NCBI GenBank assembly: GCA_044220635.1
Contig: JBGAQP010000007.1
Location: 62,001-126,000, forward strand
DNA length: 64,000 bases
Origin: JBGAQP01 sp044220635
Lineage (GTDB): Bacteria; Pseudomonadota; Gammaproteobacteria; Burkholderiales; Usitatibacteraceae
Direction: 5' to 3'
Within the stretch, counting starts at the first letter, position 1, and the number at the start of each line of letters is the position of its first letter. A model generated the notes under the pieces. It was not told the origin of the DNA, did not search any database, and saw only the letters and a program-made list of their open reading frames with translations. The position numbers and the translations under genes were made by a program. Shown piece by piece: positions 16,275 through 28,722 of this stretch.

Positions 16275-17318
16275 CTAGCGCCTCGAGTGGGCGTGGACGG
16301 CCTCCACGAGGGCGTGCACGTGCTCGGGCGGCGTGAATTGCGACACGCCGTGGCCGAGGTTGAAGACGTGGCCGTCGCCCGCGCCGAAGCGATCGAGGAT
16401 GCGCTTCGCCTCGCGTTCGATGGCCGCGGGCGGCGCGAAGAGCGCCATCGGGTCCATGTTGCCCTGCAGCGCCACCTTCGCGCCCACGCGCCGGCGCGCC
16501 TCCCCGATGTCCACCTGCCAGTCGAGGCCGAGCGCGTCCGCCCCGGATTCGGCCATCGCCTCCAGCCACAGGCCGCCGCCCTTCGTGAAGAAGATGCTCG
16601 GGACGACGCGGCCCTCGGCCTCGCGCACGAGCCCCGCGATCACGCGCTTCGCGTAGGCGAGCGAGAACTCGCGGTAGGCCGCGTCCGAGAGGGCGCCGCC
16701 CCAGGTGTCGAAGATCATCAGCGCCTGGGCGCCGGCGGCGACCTGCGCGTTCAGGTACGCGCTCACCGCCTCGGCGTTCACGGCGAGGATGCGGTGCAGG
16801 AGGTCGGGCCGCGAGTAGAGCATCGACTTCACGAGCCGGAAGTCGTCGCTGCCGCCGCCCTCGATCATGTAGCAGGCGAGCGTGAAGGGGCTGCCGGAGA
16901 AGCCGATCAGCGGAACGCGCCCCGCGAGCGCCTTGCGCGTGATGGCGACCGCGTCCGTCACGTAGGAGAGCTTCGCGGGATCCGGGGGCGCGAGGCGCGC
17001 GATGTCCGCCTCCTCGCGCAGCGGCCGCTCGAACTTCGGCCCCTCGCCGTCGGCGAAGTACAGGCCCAGGCCCATCGCGTCGGGGACGGTGAGGATGTCG
17101 GAGAAGATGATCGCCGCGTCGAGCGCGAAGCGCTCGATGGGCTGGATCGTCACCTCGCAGCACAGCTCCGGGTTCTTCGCGAGCGCGAGGAAGCTGCCGG
17201 CGCGCTTGCGCGTGGCGTTGTACTCGGGAAGGTAGCGCCCCGCCTGGCGCATGATCCAGACCGGGGTGTGGTCGACGGGTTGCCGCAGGAGCGCGCGCAG
17301 GAAGTTGTCGTTCTTCAT
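16275..17318 (-). CDS. hemE: Uroporphyrinogen decarboxylase
   Basis: Decarboxylates the four acetate side chains of uroporphyrinogen III to give coproporphyrinogen III in heme synthesis (cytoplasm). The 347-residue product begins MKNDNFLRALLRQP and carries the signature WIMRQAGRYLPEY, then GFSGSPFTLACYMIEGGGS and the C-terminal NLGHGVSQFTPPEHV. ATG 17318 is preferred over a GTG six codons upstream because it gives the normal family start. The other tetrapyrrole genes (hemC, D, X, Y) are 30 kb away. The OPT gene follows at 2 bp. Confidence 0.97.
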   Translation of the reverse strand: MKNDNFLRALLRQPVDHTPVWIMRQAGRYLPEYNATRKRAGSFLALAKNPELCCEVTIQPIERFALDAAIIFSDILTVPDAMGLGLYFADGEGPKFERPLREEADIARLAPPDPAKLSYVTDAVAITRKALAGRVPLIGFSGSPFTLACYMIEGGGSDDFRLVKSMLYSRPDLLHRILAVNAEAVSAYLNAQVAAGAQALMIFDTWGGALSDAAYREFSLAYAKRVIAGLVREAEGRVVPSIFFTKGGGLWLEAMAESGADALGLDWQVDIGEARRRVGAKVALQGNMDPMALFAPPAAIEREAKRILDRFGAGDGHVFNLGHGVSQFTPPEHVHALVEAVHAHSRR

Positions 17319-17361
17319 CCGGCGATTTTCCCACACCGCGGGGGTTCGCCGGCGCGCGGCC

Positions 17362-18174
17362 TCAATCGGGCGTGCCGAGGTGCCGGTCGAGGAAGCGCGC
17401 GATCGCCGCCCCGTAGGCGGGATCGGCGAAGAGGTCGTTGTGGCCGCGGCCGACGAACGCCACGCGCTCGACCGGCCCGCCCCAGGCGTCGGCGAGGCGG
17501 TCGGCGTGCTTCGGCGCGATGATCGTGTCCTCGGCCGCGACGAGCACGAGGGCCGGGACCCGGATCGCGCCGGCGCGCGCGGCCGAGTCGAAGGGATGGC
17601 GCATCAGCAGGCCCACGGGAAGCCAGGGGTAGATGCCCGCGGCGACGGCCCGCGCGCTGTCGAAGGGCGTGGAGAGCACGACGCATCTCGCGGCCCGCGC
17701 GGCCGCCACCTGCACCGCCACGCCCGAGCCGAGGCTCGCGCCGTGCAGCGCGATGCGCTCGGGGTCAACGTCCGCGCGCTTCGCCGCCCAGTCGAAGATC
17801 TCGATCGCGTCGGAAACGAGCTCGGCTTCGCCGGGCCGGCCCTCGCTCTCCCCGTAGCCCCGGTAGTTCACCAGCAGCACCGCGCGCCGCCCCCAGAAGC
17901 GCGGGGCCTCGACCGCCGAGCTCGTGATCTCCTCGGCGTTGCCGCCGTAGTAGATCACCAGCGGCGAGCGCGACCCCCCCGGCTTCACGAGGACGCCCGA
18001 GAGCCGCGTGCCGTCCTTCGCGCGCAGCTCCACGGCCTCGAGGATCCAGCCCGGGGGCGCGGCGGGCGGCGCGATGGACTTCTGCGGCAGGAACATGAGG
18101 CCTTCCTGCGCGAAGTAGACGATCCCCGCCACGCCCGCGTAGGCGGCCAGCGCGAGGAGCAGCAGCTTCAGCAT
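17362..18174 (-). CDS. Alpha/beta hydrolase (BEM46-like), membrane-anchored
   Basis: A 270-residue protein with an N-terminal hydrophobic segment (residues 2-20), probably an uncleaved anchor with the catalytic domain on the periplasmic side. The alpha/beta-hydrolase core is complete: oxyanion region VIYYGGNAEEI, nucleophile elbow HGASLGSG (GxSxG), acid in AAEDTIIAPKHADRL, and catalytic His in GRGHNDLF. Family members are serine esterases or peptidases of uncertain physiology. It lies between gltD (28 bp upstream) and hemE on the same strand. Confidence 0.88.
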   Translation of the reverse strand: MLKLLLLALAAYAGVAGIVYFAQEGLMFLPQKSIAPPAAPPGWILEAVELRAKDGTRLSGVLVKPGGSRSPLVIYYGGNAEEITSSAVEAPRFWGRRAVLLVNYRGYGESEGRPGEAELVSDAIEIFDWAAKRADVDPERIALHGASLGSGVAVQVAAARAARCVVLSTPFDSARAVAAGIYPWLPVGLLMRHPFDSAARAGAIRVPALVLVAAEDTIIAPKHADRLADAWGGPVERVAFVGRGHNDLFADPAYGAAIARFLDRHLGTPD

Positions 18175-18202
18175 GGACGGGCGCGCCGAGCGCGCCGGGC
18201 CC

Positions 18203-19648
18203 TCAGCGCGGGAGTTCCGACTGCCCCATGAGGAAGGCGTCGATCTCGCGCGCGCACTGCCGGCCCTCGCGGATCGCCCAGACGACGAGCGACTGCCCGC
18301 GACGCATGTCGCCGGCGGCGAAGACCTTTGCGACCGAGGTCGCGTAGCAGCCCGGGCCGTCGGTCGTGGCCTTCACGTTGCCGCGCGGGTCCTTCGCGAC
18401 GCCGAGCCCGGCGAGAAGCCCCTCGTGGACCGGGTGCACGTAGCCCATCGCGAGGAGCACGAGGGTCGCGGGGATCGTGAACTCGGTGCCGGGCACCTCC
18501 TTCATCGCCATCGCGCCCTTCGCGTCCTTCACCCACTCGACGTGGCAGGCGGTGAGGCTCTCGACCCGGCCGTCCTTGCCGTGGAACGCCTTGGTCGCCA
18601 CGGCGAAGTCGCGCTCGGCGCCTTCCTCGTGGGACGAGGAGGTGCGCAGCTTGAGCGGCCAGTAGGGCCAGGTGAGGGGCTTGTCCTCCACCTCCGGAGG
18701 CTGGGGCATGAGCTCGAAGTTCACGACGGACTTCGCACCCTGGCGGATCGAGGTGCCGATGCAGTCGCTGCCCGTGTCGCCGCCGCCGATCACGACGACG
18801 TCGCGGCCCGTGGCGAGGATCTGACCGGGCACCTTGTCGCCGGCGACCTTGCGGTTCTGCTGCGGGAGGAACTCCATCGCGAAATGGATGCCCGCGAGCT
18901 CGCGCCCCGGGACCGGGAGGTCGCGCGGCTTCTCCGAGCCGCCCGTGAGGGCCACGGCGTCGAACTCCGCGAGCAGCTGCTCCGCGGGCAGCGTCGCGCC
19001 CACGTGGATGCCGGTCCGGAAGGTCACGCCCTCGGCCGTCATCTGCTCGATGCGCCGGTCGATGAGGTGCTTCTCCATCTTGAAATCGGGAATGCCGTAG
19101 CGCAGCAGCCCCCCGGCGCGGTCCGCCTTCTCGAAGAGCGTCACGTCGTGGCCCGCGCGCGCGAGCTGCTGCGCGCAGGCGAGGCCCGCGGGCCCGGAGC
19201 CGACGACGGCCACCTTCTTCCCGGTGCGCCTCGCGGGGGGTTGGGCGACGATCCAGCCCTCGCTCCAGCCCCGGTCGACGATCGCCTGCTCGATCGACTT
19301 GATCGCGACCGCGTCGTCGTTGATGTTGAGCGTGCACGCCGCCTCGCACGGCGCCGGGCACACGCGACCCGTGAACTCGGGGAAGTTGTTGGTCGAATGC
19401 AGGACCTCGAGCGCCTCGCGCCAGTTGCCGCGCCAGACGAGGTCGTTCCAGTCCGGGATGACGTTGTTGACCGGGCAGCCCGTCTGGCAGAAGGGAATGC
19501 CGCAGTCCATGCAGCGCGCACCCTGCTCGCGCATCTCGCCCTCGGTGAGTGGGCGCACGAACTCCCTATAGGCCTTGATGCGCTCCGGGACCGGCGCGTA
19601 CGGCCGGTCCTTGCGCGCGAACTCCATGAAGCCGGTGATCTTTCCCAT
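18203..19648 (-). CDS. gltD: Glutamate synthase, small (beta) subunit
   Basis: Supplies electrons from NADPH through FAD and 4Fe-4S clusters to the large subunit, which makes glutamate from glutamine and 2-oxoglutarate. The 481-residue product has N-terminal cluster cysteines (C46, C49, C54, C58 in CMDCGIPFCQTGCPV), the FAD-binding motif VAVVGSGPAGLACAQ, the NADPH-binding motif VVIGGGDTGSDC, and the C-terminal VFAAGDMRRGQSLVVWAIREG. It lies 48 bp downstream of gltB; the gap is filled by a GC-rich repeat. Confidence 0.98.
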   Translation of the reverse strand: MGKITGFMEFARKDRPYAPVPERIKAYREFVRPLTEGEMREQGARCMDCGIPFCQTGCPVNNVIPDWNDLVWRGNWREALEVLHSTNNFPEFTGRVCPAPCEAACTLNINDDAVAIKSIEQAIVDRGWSEGWIVAQPPARRTGKKVAVVGSGPAGLACAQQLARAGHDVTLFEKADRAGGLLRYGIPDFKMEKHLIDRRIEQMTAEGVTFRTGIHVGATLPAEQLLAEFDAVALTGGSEKPRDLPVPGRELAGIHFAMEFLPQQNRKVAGDKVPGQILATGRDVVVIGGGDTGSDCIGTSIRQGAKSVVNFELMPQPPEVEDKPLTWPYWPLKLRTSSSHEEGAERDFAVATKAFHGKDGRVESLTACHVEWVKDAKGAMAMKEVPGTEFTIPATLVLLAMGYVHPVHEGLLAGLGVAKDPRGNVKATTDGPGCYATSVAKVFAAGDMRRGQSLVVWAIREGRQCAREIDAFLMGQSELPR

Positions 19649-19651
19649 TCG

Positions 19652-19694
19652 TCTTCCCCCTCTCCCTGGGGAGAGGGCCGGGGTGAGGGTTGAG
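19652..19694. repeat. GC-rich intergenic repeat (PHPGPLP type) between gltB and gltD
   Basis: CCCTCTCCC-TG-GGGAGAGGG with flanking CCGGGGTGAGGG. Read in the gltB direction it encodes the tell-tale peptide NPHPGPLPRERG. It shares CACCCCGGCCCTCTCCC with the copy near 3717. Position inside an operon suggests a role in differential expression or mRNA stability (inference). Confidence 0.65.
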
Positions 19695-19696
19695 GG

Positions 19697-24349
<4,653 letters not shown>

Positions 24350-24383
24350 CGGGGCGTCCTCGGCGGCTCGAAGTGCGCGTGAA

Positions 24384-24417
24384 ACCCCCTCCACCCCTGT
24401 TGGGGGGCGGACGGGGG
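24384..24417. repeat. GC-rich palindromic repeat in the gltB leader
   Basis: CCCCCTCCACCCC-TGTT-GGGGGGCGGACGGGGG, a diverged copy of the CT/GA-armed intergenic repeats in this window. It lies between the gltB promoter and start codon, so it would form a hairpin in the gltB 5' leader. Confidence 0.5.
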
Positions 24418-24435
24418 AATTCAGGGCGAAATTCC

Positions 24436-24464
24436 ATCGTAGCGCAGCGTTTACTGCGGTGCAA
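24436..24464 (-). promoter_or_regulatory. gltB promoter (TTGCAC-17-TACGAT)
   Basis: On the minus strand TTGCAC (24464-24459) and TACGAT (24441-24436) are separated by exactly 17 bp, ahead of the gltB leader. Spacing and match are those of a housekeeping sigma-70 promoter. Confidence 0.65.
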
Positions 24465-24570
24465 TAAAACGGGCTGGCGGCGGAAGGCGAAATCGCGCAG
24501 CCGCCGGCGCCCCGCCCGGCTATGCTCGGGACTTTCCGCCCCCCGATGCGCCGCCGGCGGGCCATGTGAG

Positions 24571-24576
24571 TAGAAT
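24571..24576 (+). promoter_or_regulatory. -10-like TAGAAT upstream of first surface lipoprotein
   Basis: TAGAAT lies 61 bp before GTG 24638, in the 288-bp region that also holds the gltB promoter. No clear -35 partner is visible. Confidence 0.4.
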
Positions 24577-24637
24577 CACGTGACCACAGAACGCCGGCCC
24601 GCAGCGGGAACGGCGCCGAGAACAGGGACAGACCAAC

Positions 24638-26212
24638 GTGACCACCGCACTCCGATCCGCCGCCACCGCAGGACGAGCGCTGCTCGCCGCCTTCGCCGCC
24701 ATCGTCCTCGCCTCGTGCAGCGGCAGCCCCTCGCCCTCCACGGTGGTCACCGACCCCCTGCGGATCACGATTCTGCCGGCCACGGCCACGGTCTACTCGG
24801 GCCTGCCGACGACCTTCGTGCTTTCGGGCGGCACCGGCTCCTACATCGTCGCCTCGAGCAACCAGGCGGTGGTGCCGATTTCCGGCAGCGTCACGAGCAA
24901 GACCTTCACGGTGGTCCCCAACCCCGTCGTCGCGGAGACCGAGGTCACGCTCACGGTGCGCGACACCGGCACGACGCCCTCGGTGAGCGCCACCCTCATG
25001 GTGCGCCCCGGCACCGTCGCCAACTCGCTCACGATCACGCCGACCTCGACCCAGTCCTCGACCTGCTCGCCGGCCATCTGCTCGGGAGGTGACGCCCTGG
25101 CGACGGTCACGATTTCGCAGGGCGGCATCCCGCTCGCCGCGCGCGGGGTGCGCTTCGCGGTCGTCTCGGGCGATTTCCGCTTCATCACGACACCCCCCGG
25201 GGTCGCGCCCGAGGTGCTCTCGCTCACCACGGACGCGGTCACCGACGAGACGGGGGTCGCGCGGGTGCGCCTGCGCGTGCTGCCGCTCGCCCCGAACCAG
25301 ACCGCCCTGCTGCAGGTCACCGACCTGGGCGAGGGCGCCTTCCAGCGCGCGAGCTTCCCGATCGTCCAGTTCACGGGCAACACCCCGGCGTTCTTTACCC
25401 TGCCCTCCGAGATCACCTTCACCGGCCCCTACGCGGGCACCTGCGGGAGCAGCTCCGCGGCGGACGTGGCGATCTTCGGCGGAACCCCGCCCTACAACAT
25501 CGTCAATTCGTCGGTGGCGTTCTTCGCCTCGCCGCAGATCGTGACCGCGAGCGGGGGCCGGTTCACGCTCACCCTGCTCGGCTCCGCGACCTGCGTGCAG
25601 AACGCGACGGTCGCGGTGACCGACGCCTCGGGCCGCACCATCTTCGTGACGGTCTCGAACGTCGAGGGCACCGGGACGGCGCCCCCGCCCCCGGTCTCGC
25701 TCTTCCCGAACGCGCTCGTGCTCACCTGCGGCAACAGCTCCTCGTTCTCGATCATCGGCGGCTCGGGCACCTATTCCGCCTCGGTGACCCATCCCCGCGT
25801 CACGGCGACCATCACGGGCAACACGCTGACCGTGACCCGGCTCTCGGGCGACGGCGCGATCACCTACCCGACGTCCGGGACGGTGACGGTGACCGACGGT
25901 ACGACGGCCGCGACGGCGACGCTCTCGGTTCCGTCGAGCTGCGTGTCCGCCCCGATCACCCTGACCCTCAATACCGTGACGCTGTCGTGCGGAACGACGA
26001 GCCCCCCGATCACGGTGTCCGGCGGCTCCGGGACGTTCTTCGCGATCAGCACGGTGTCCCAGGTCGTTCCGCTGCTGGTCGGCAACGTCCTCACGATCAC
26101 CCGGGCGGTCGGTGACGGCGTGACCACCTATCCGTCGCCTGCCGTGGTGGTCGTCTCCGACGGCTTCACGAACAGCGCGGTCACGGTGACCCACCCCCCG
26201 AATTGCCCGTAG
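24638..26212 (+). CDS. Surface lipoprotein with Ig-like repeats (paralogue 1)
   Basis: A 524-residue protein of unknown function. The signal peptide ends in a lipobox, LASC (C27), predicting a lipid-anchored envelope protein. The mature part is Thr/Ser/Val-rich, beta-sandwich-like and repetitive: segments begin with LTCG or LSCG and carry GGSGT(Y/F), later GTVTVTDGTT and a closing Cys (PSSC, PPNC), as in bacterial Ig-like domains. Paired cysteines per segment suggest disulfides. The GTG start at 24638 places the hydrophobic core correctly. The next gene is a paralogue. It may be an adhesin or structural surface protein; the sequence does not decide. Confidence 0.8.
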   Translation: MTTALRSAATAGRALLAAFAAIVLASCSGSPSPSTVVTDPLRITILPATATVYSGLPTTFVLSGGTGSYIVASSNQAVVPISGSVTSKTFTVVPNPVVAETEVTLTVRDTGTTPSVSATLMVRPGTVANSLTITPTSTQSSTCSPAICSGGDALATVTISQGGIPLAARGVRFAVVSGDFRFITTPPGVAPEVLSLTTDAVTDETGVARVRLRVLPLAPNQTALLQVTDLGEGAFQRASFPIVQFTGNTPAFFTLPSEITFTGPYAGTCGSSSAADVAIFGGTPPYNIVNSSVAFFASPQIVTASGGRFTLTLLGSATCVQNATVAVTDASGRTIFVTVSNVEGTGTAPPPPVSLFPNALVLTCGNSSSFSIIGGSGTYSASVTHPRVTATITGNTLTVTRLSGDGAITYPTSGTVTVTDGTTAATATLSVPSSCVSAPITLTLNTVTLSCGTTSPPITVSGGSGTFFAISTVSQVVPLLVGNVLTITRAVGDGVTTYPSPAVVVVSDGFTNSAVTVTHPPNCP

Positions 26213-26238
26213 CCGCCGGTTCCGGCCTCCCCCGGGTT

Positions 26239-26253
26239 TGTTGCAGCGCAACA
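26239..26253. promoter_or_regulatory. Palindrome TGTTGC-AGC-GCAACA
   Basis: A perfect 6-bp inverted repeat lies 42 bp upstream of the -35 of the second lipoprotein. It may be an operator. TGC/GCA-rich palindromes of this kind are bound by PhaR-type regulators in related bacteria, but no such regulator is in the window. Confidence 0.4.
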
Positions 26254-26294
26254 GGCGGCGCGCCGTCCGGCGGGCCGGCGCGGCAACTTTCCGC

Positions 26295-26323
26295 TTGCAA
26301 GCGACTGAAAGTTGCGCTTTAAT
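26295..26323 (+). promoter_or_regulatory. Promoter TTGCAA-17-TTTAAT for second lipoprotein
   Basis: TTGCAA (26295-26300) and TTTAAT (26318-26323) are 17 bp apart. The -35 lies within the perfect palindrome CGCTTGCAAGCG (26292-26303), flanked by GCAACTTTC and GAAAGTTGC (26283-26291 and 26307-26315), so it sits in a strong cruciform/hairpin. The leader to GTG 26391 is about 60 nt. Confidence 0.55.
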
Positions 26324-26390
26324 AAACCGCGATAACCCGCTAATTTTTGAAGATTAATGCGTGCGGGTACCCAAACAAGGGGAATCGATC

Positions 26391-27740
26391 GTGAAATTTG
26401 ACGCGCTCCACAGCCTCCAGGCGAAGCTTTCCGCAGGCCTTCTGGCCGCGGCCTCCGTGATCCTCGCATCCTGTGGTGGCGGCGGCGCCGCGGGCACCGG
26501 CGAGGGCGGCAACGTCCGGGTGCTCCCCAACCCCGGGACCTTCTACGCGGGCGTTCCTTCCGTCATCACGGTGACGGGCGGCCGCCAGCCGTACTACCTC
26601 GGCTCGAGCGATCCCACGATCCTGCCCCTGCCCGCGGTCACGAACAGCACGTTCATCGACGTCATCCCGATGAACCCCGGCGTGGTCGACACCGGCCTCA
26701 CCGAGGGCGAAGTGCCCCGCCGCACGGTCACCGTCACGGCCCGCGACACCAACGGCAACGTCAACTCCTCGCTCATCGCCGTCCTGCAGAACTTCCTCAC
26801 CGGCTACGGCATCAGCATCGTCAGCGATTGCCCGGCGAACGCGGCCGGCGACATCCCGCAGGCCTGCGCGGGCGGCGAGTCCATCGTGAGGGCGTTCGCG
26901 AATTCCAACGGCGGGCTCTACGGCAACCGGCAGTTCCGGTACGAGACGCTGCGCGGCCCGTTCCAGTGGGTCGTCGCCGAGGACCCCTCGAACAACACCC
27001 CGGTCCTCGCGAACTCGTACACGACCGTGACGGACCACGCGGGTGCGGCGATCGGCCGCCTGCGGGTCACCCCCGGCGTGCCGCCGCAGCTCGCGACCTT
27101 CCGCGTGATCGACGTGGCGACCGGCGTCTACGCCGAGCACGTGATCATCATCTCCGCGGGCCCGCCGGCGGGCACGATCACGCTGCTGCCCAATACCCTC
27201 ACCTTCCAGGGCCGCCTGACGACCGAATGCGGCGGCGGTTCCGGCGACGTGCTCATCCAGGGCGGGGAGCCGCCGTACACGCTGCTCGCCTCGGGCGGCG
27301 TCTTCACGAGCCCGACGACGACGGTTTCGACCTCGCCCTACCGGTTCAACGTGACGGTCCCGGCGGGCGTTCCGCCCTGCCCGGCGGCCGGCGCCGTGAC
27401 GGTCACCGACAGCCGCGGGCGCACCGGTTCGGTCACCGCGGCCTCGACGGCGGGCACCGGCACGCTGCCGGCACTCCAGGTTTCCCCGGCGACGGTGGAC
27501 CTGAACAACACCTGCGGCTTCCAGGCCTCGGTCTCGGTGGTCGGCGGCACGGGCTCCTACTCGACCTCCTCGACGCACCCGCGCGTCACCGCGGGCGCCG
27601 GGGGCACCACGCTCACGATCGCCCGCATCGGCACGGGCGACACCGCGGCTCCGTACCCGGCGACGGGAACGGTGGGCGTGACGGACGGCACGACGATCGC
27701 GACCGTGACGGTCAACAACGTCGCGACGACCTGCCCGTAA
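26391..27740 (+). CDS. Surface lipoprotein with Ig-like repeats (paralogue 2)
   Basis: A 449-residue protein. The signal peptide ends in lipobox LASC (C28) followed by a Gly-rich linker (GGGGAAGTGEGG). Like its upstream neighbour it has Ig-like beta-rich segments, with VGGTGSYSTSSTHPRVTAG and TGTVGVTDGTTIATVTV closely matching GGSGTYSASVTHPRVTA and SGTVTVTDGTTAATATL of paralogue 1, and cysteines at equivalent places. GTG 26391 is preceded by AAGGGGA. A separate promoter and a downstream hairpin suggest it is transcribed alone. Function unknown; tandem duplication is the simplest origin. Confidence 0.82.
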   Translation: MKFDALHSLQAKLSAGLLAAASVILASCGGGGAAGTGEGGNVRVLPNPGTFYAGVPSVITVTGGRQPYYLGSSDPTILPLPAVTNSTFIDVIPMNPGVVDTGLTEGEVPRRTVTVTARDTNGNVNSSLIAVLQNFLTGYGISIVSDCPANAAGDIPQACAGGESIVRAFANSNGGLYGNRQFRYETLRGPFQWVVAEDPSNNTPVLANSYTTVTDHAGAAIGRLRVTPGVPPQLATFRVIDVATGVYAEHVIIISAGPPAGTITLLPNTLTFQGRLTTECGGGSGDVLIQGGEPPYTLLASGGVFTSPTTTVSTSPYRFNVTVPAGVPPCPAAGAVTVTDSRGRTGSVTAASTAGTGTLPALQVSPATVDLNNTCGFQASVSVVGGTGSYSTSSTHPRVTAGAGGTTLTIARIGTGDTAAPYPATGTVGVTDGTTIATVTVNNVATTCP

Positions 27741-27757
27741 CCCGCAGCGCCTTGTCC

Positions 27758-27792
27758 GCGAACGGGCATCTCTCGGGATGCCCGTTTCGCTT
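27758..27792 (+). terminator. Rho-independent terminator after lipoprotein 2
   Basis: AACGGGCAT (27761-27769) pairs with ATGCCCGTT (27778-27786) over an 8-nt loop. The outer GCG/CGC pair extends the stem with a bulge, and a short T-rich tail (TCGCTTT) follows. Confidence 0.65.
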
Positions 27793-27810
27793 TGGCGACC
27801 CCCGCCGTCC

Positions 27811-28722
27811 ATGACTCCCGCGGCCCAGGCCGACGCGATCGTCACCGGGAGCACGGGATTCGTCGGCCGCGCGCTGCTCGCGCGGCTGGGCGCCCGCGCC
27901 CGCGGCTTGCGCCTTTCCGGCGAAGGCTGGCGCGAGGGCATCGACCGCGCCGATTTCCGGGGAACGACCGTCTTCCACCTCGCCGCCCGCGTGCATCGCC
28001 CCGGCGAGGACGACGAGGCGGCCTACGCCCGCGACAACGTGGAAAAGACCCGCGCACTCGCGCAAGCCGCGACGGAAGGCGGCGCGCGCCGCTTCGTCTT
28101 CCTCAGCTCGATCAAGGTGAACGGCGAGGAGACGGGAGCGCGGCCCTTCGCCGCGGGCGACGCCCCGGCGCCCGCCGATGCCTACGCGCGCTCGAAGCTC
28201 GCCGCCGAGGAGGCGCTGCGATCGCTCGCGGGCCGGGTCGGGCTCGAGGTGACGATCGTGCGCTCGCCGCTGGTCGTCGGCGCGGGCGCGGCGGGCCATC
28301 TGCGCGCGCTCCTCGCGCTCGTCGATTCGCCCTGGCCCCTGCCTTTCGCCGGCATCGCCAACCGCAGGACCCTGATCGAGGCCGGCGACCTCGCCGAGCT
28401 CCTCGAGCGCGCTTCCGGGACGGCGGACGCCGCGGGCCGCACGCTTCTCGCAGGCGATCCCTCGGCGCTCTCCACGCCCGCGATCGTGGGCATCCTGCGC
28501 CGGGCCCTCGCGCGACCCTTGCGGCTCTTCGCCTGCCCGGGCGCGCTGCTCGAACTCGCCGCGGGCCTCGCCGGCCAGGGTGGGCGCATGCGCCGCCTGA
28601 CCCGCTCGCTGGAAGTCGACGTCGGCGAAACGACGGCGATGCTCGGGTGGTCGCCCCGGACGGGCGCGGCGGCGGGGCTCGAGGCGCTCGCGCTCGCCTG
28701 GCGCGCGGAGCGCGCGCCGTGA
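27811..28722 (+). CDS. NAD-dependent epimerase/dehydratase family protein
   Basis: A 303-residue extended SDR acting on nucleotide sugars. The NAD-binding motif GSTGFVG is near the N-terminus, VFHLAARVHRPGEDD follows, then SSIKVNGE and the catalytic YARSK. It resembles WcaG/GalE-like proteins found before WecA-type transferases in O-antigen clusters; the substrate sugar is unknown. ATG 27811 (MTPAAQAD) is preferred over 27778, which lies in the terminator stem of the previous gene. Its stop overlaps the GTG of the next gene by 3 bp (GTGA), indicating translational coupling. Confidence 0.85.
   Translation: MTPAAQADAIVTGSTGFVGRALLARLGARARGLRLSGEGWREGIDRADFRGTTVFHLAARVHRPGEDDEAAYARDNVEKTRALAQAATEGGARRFVFLSSIKVNGEETGARPFAAGDAPAPADAYARSKLAAEEALRSLAGRVGLEVTIVRSPLVVGAGAAGHLRALLALVDSPWPLPFAGIANRRTLIEAGDLAELLERASGTADAAGRTLLAGDPSALSTPAIVGILRRALARPLRLFACPGALLELAAGLAGQGGRMRRLTRSLEVDVGETTAMLGWSPRTGAAAGLEALALAWRAERAP

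Noticed and set aside
27778..27810. ATG 27778 as start of the epimerase
   Set aside because: It lies in the 3' arm of the preceding terminator hairpin; MTPAAQAD from 27811 places the Rossmann motif at the usual distance.
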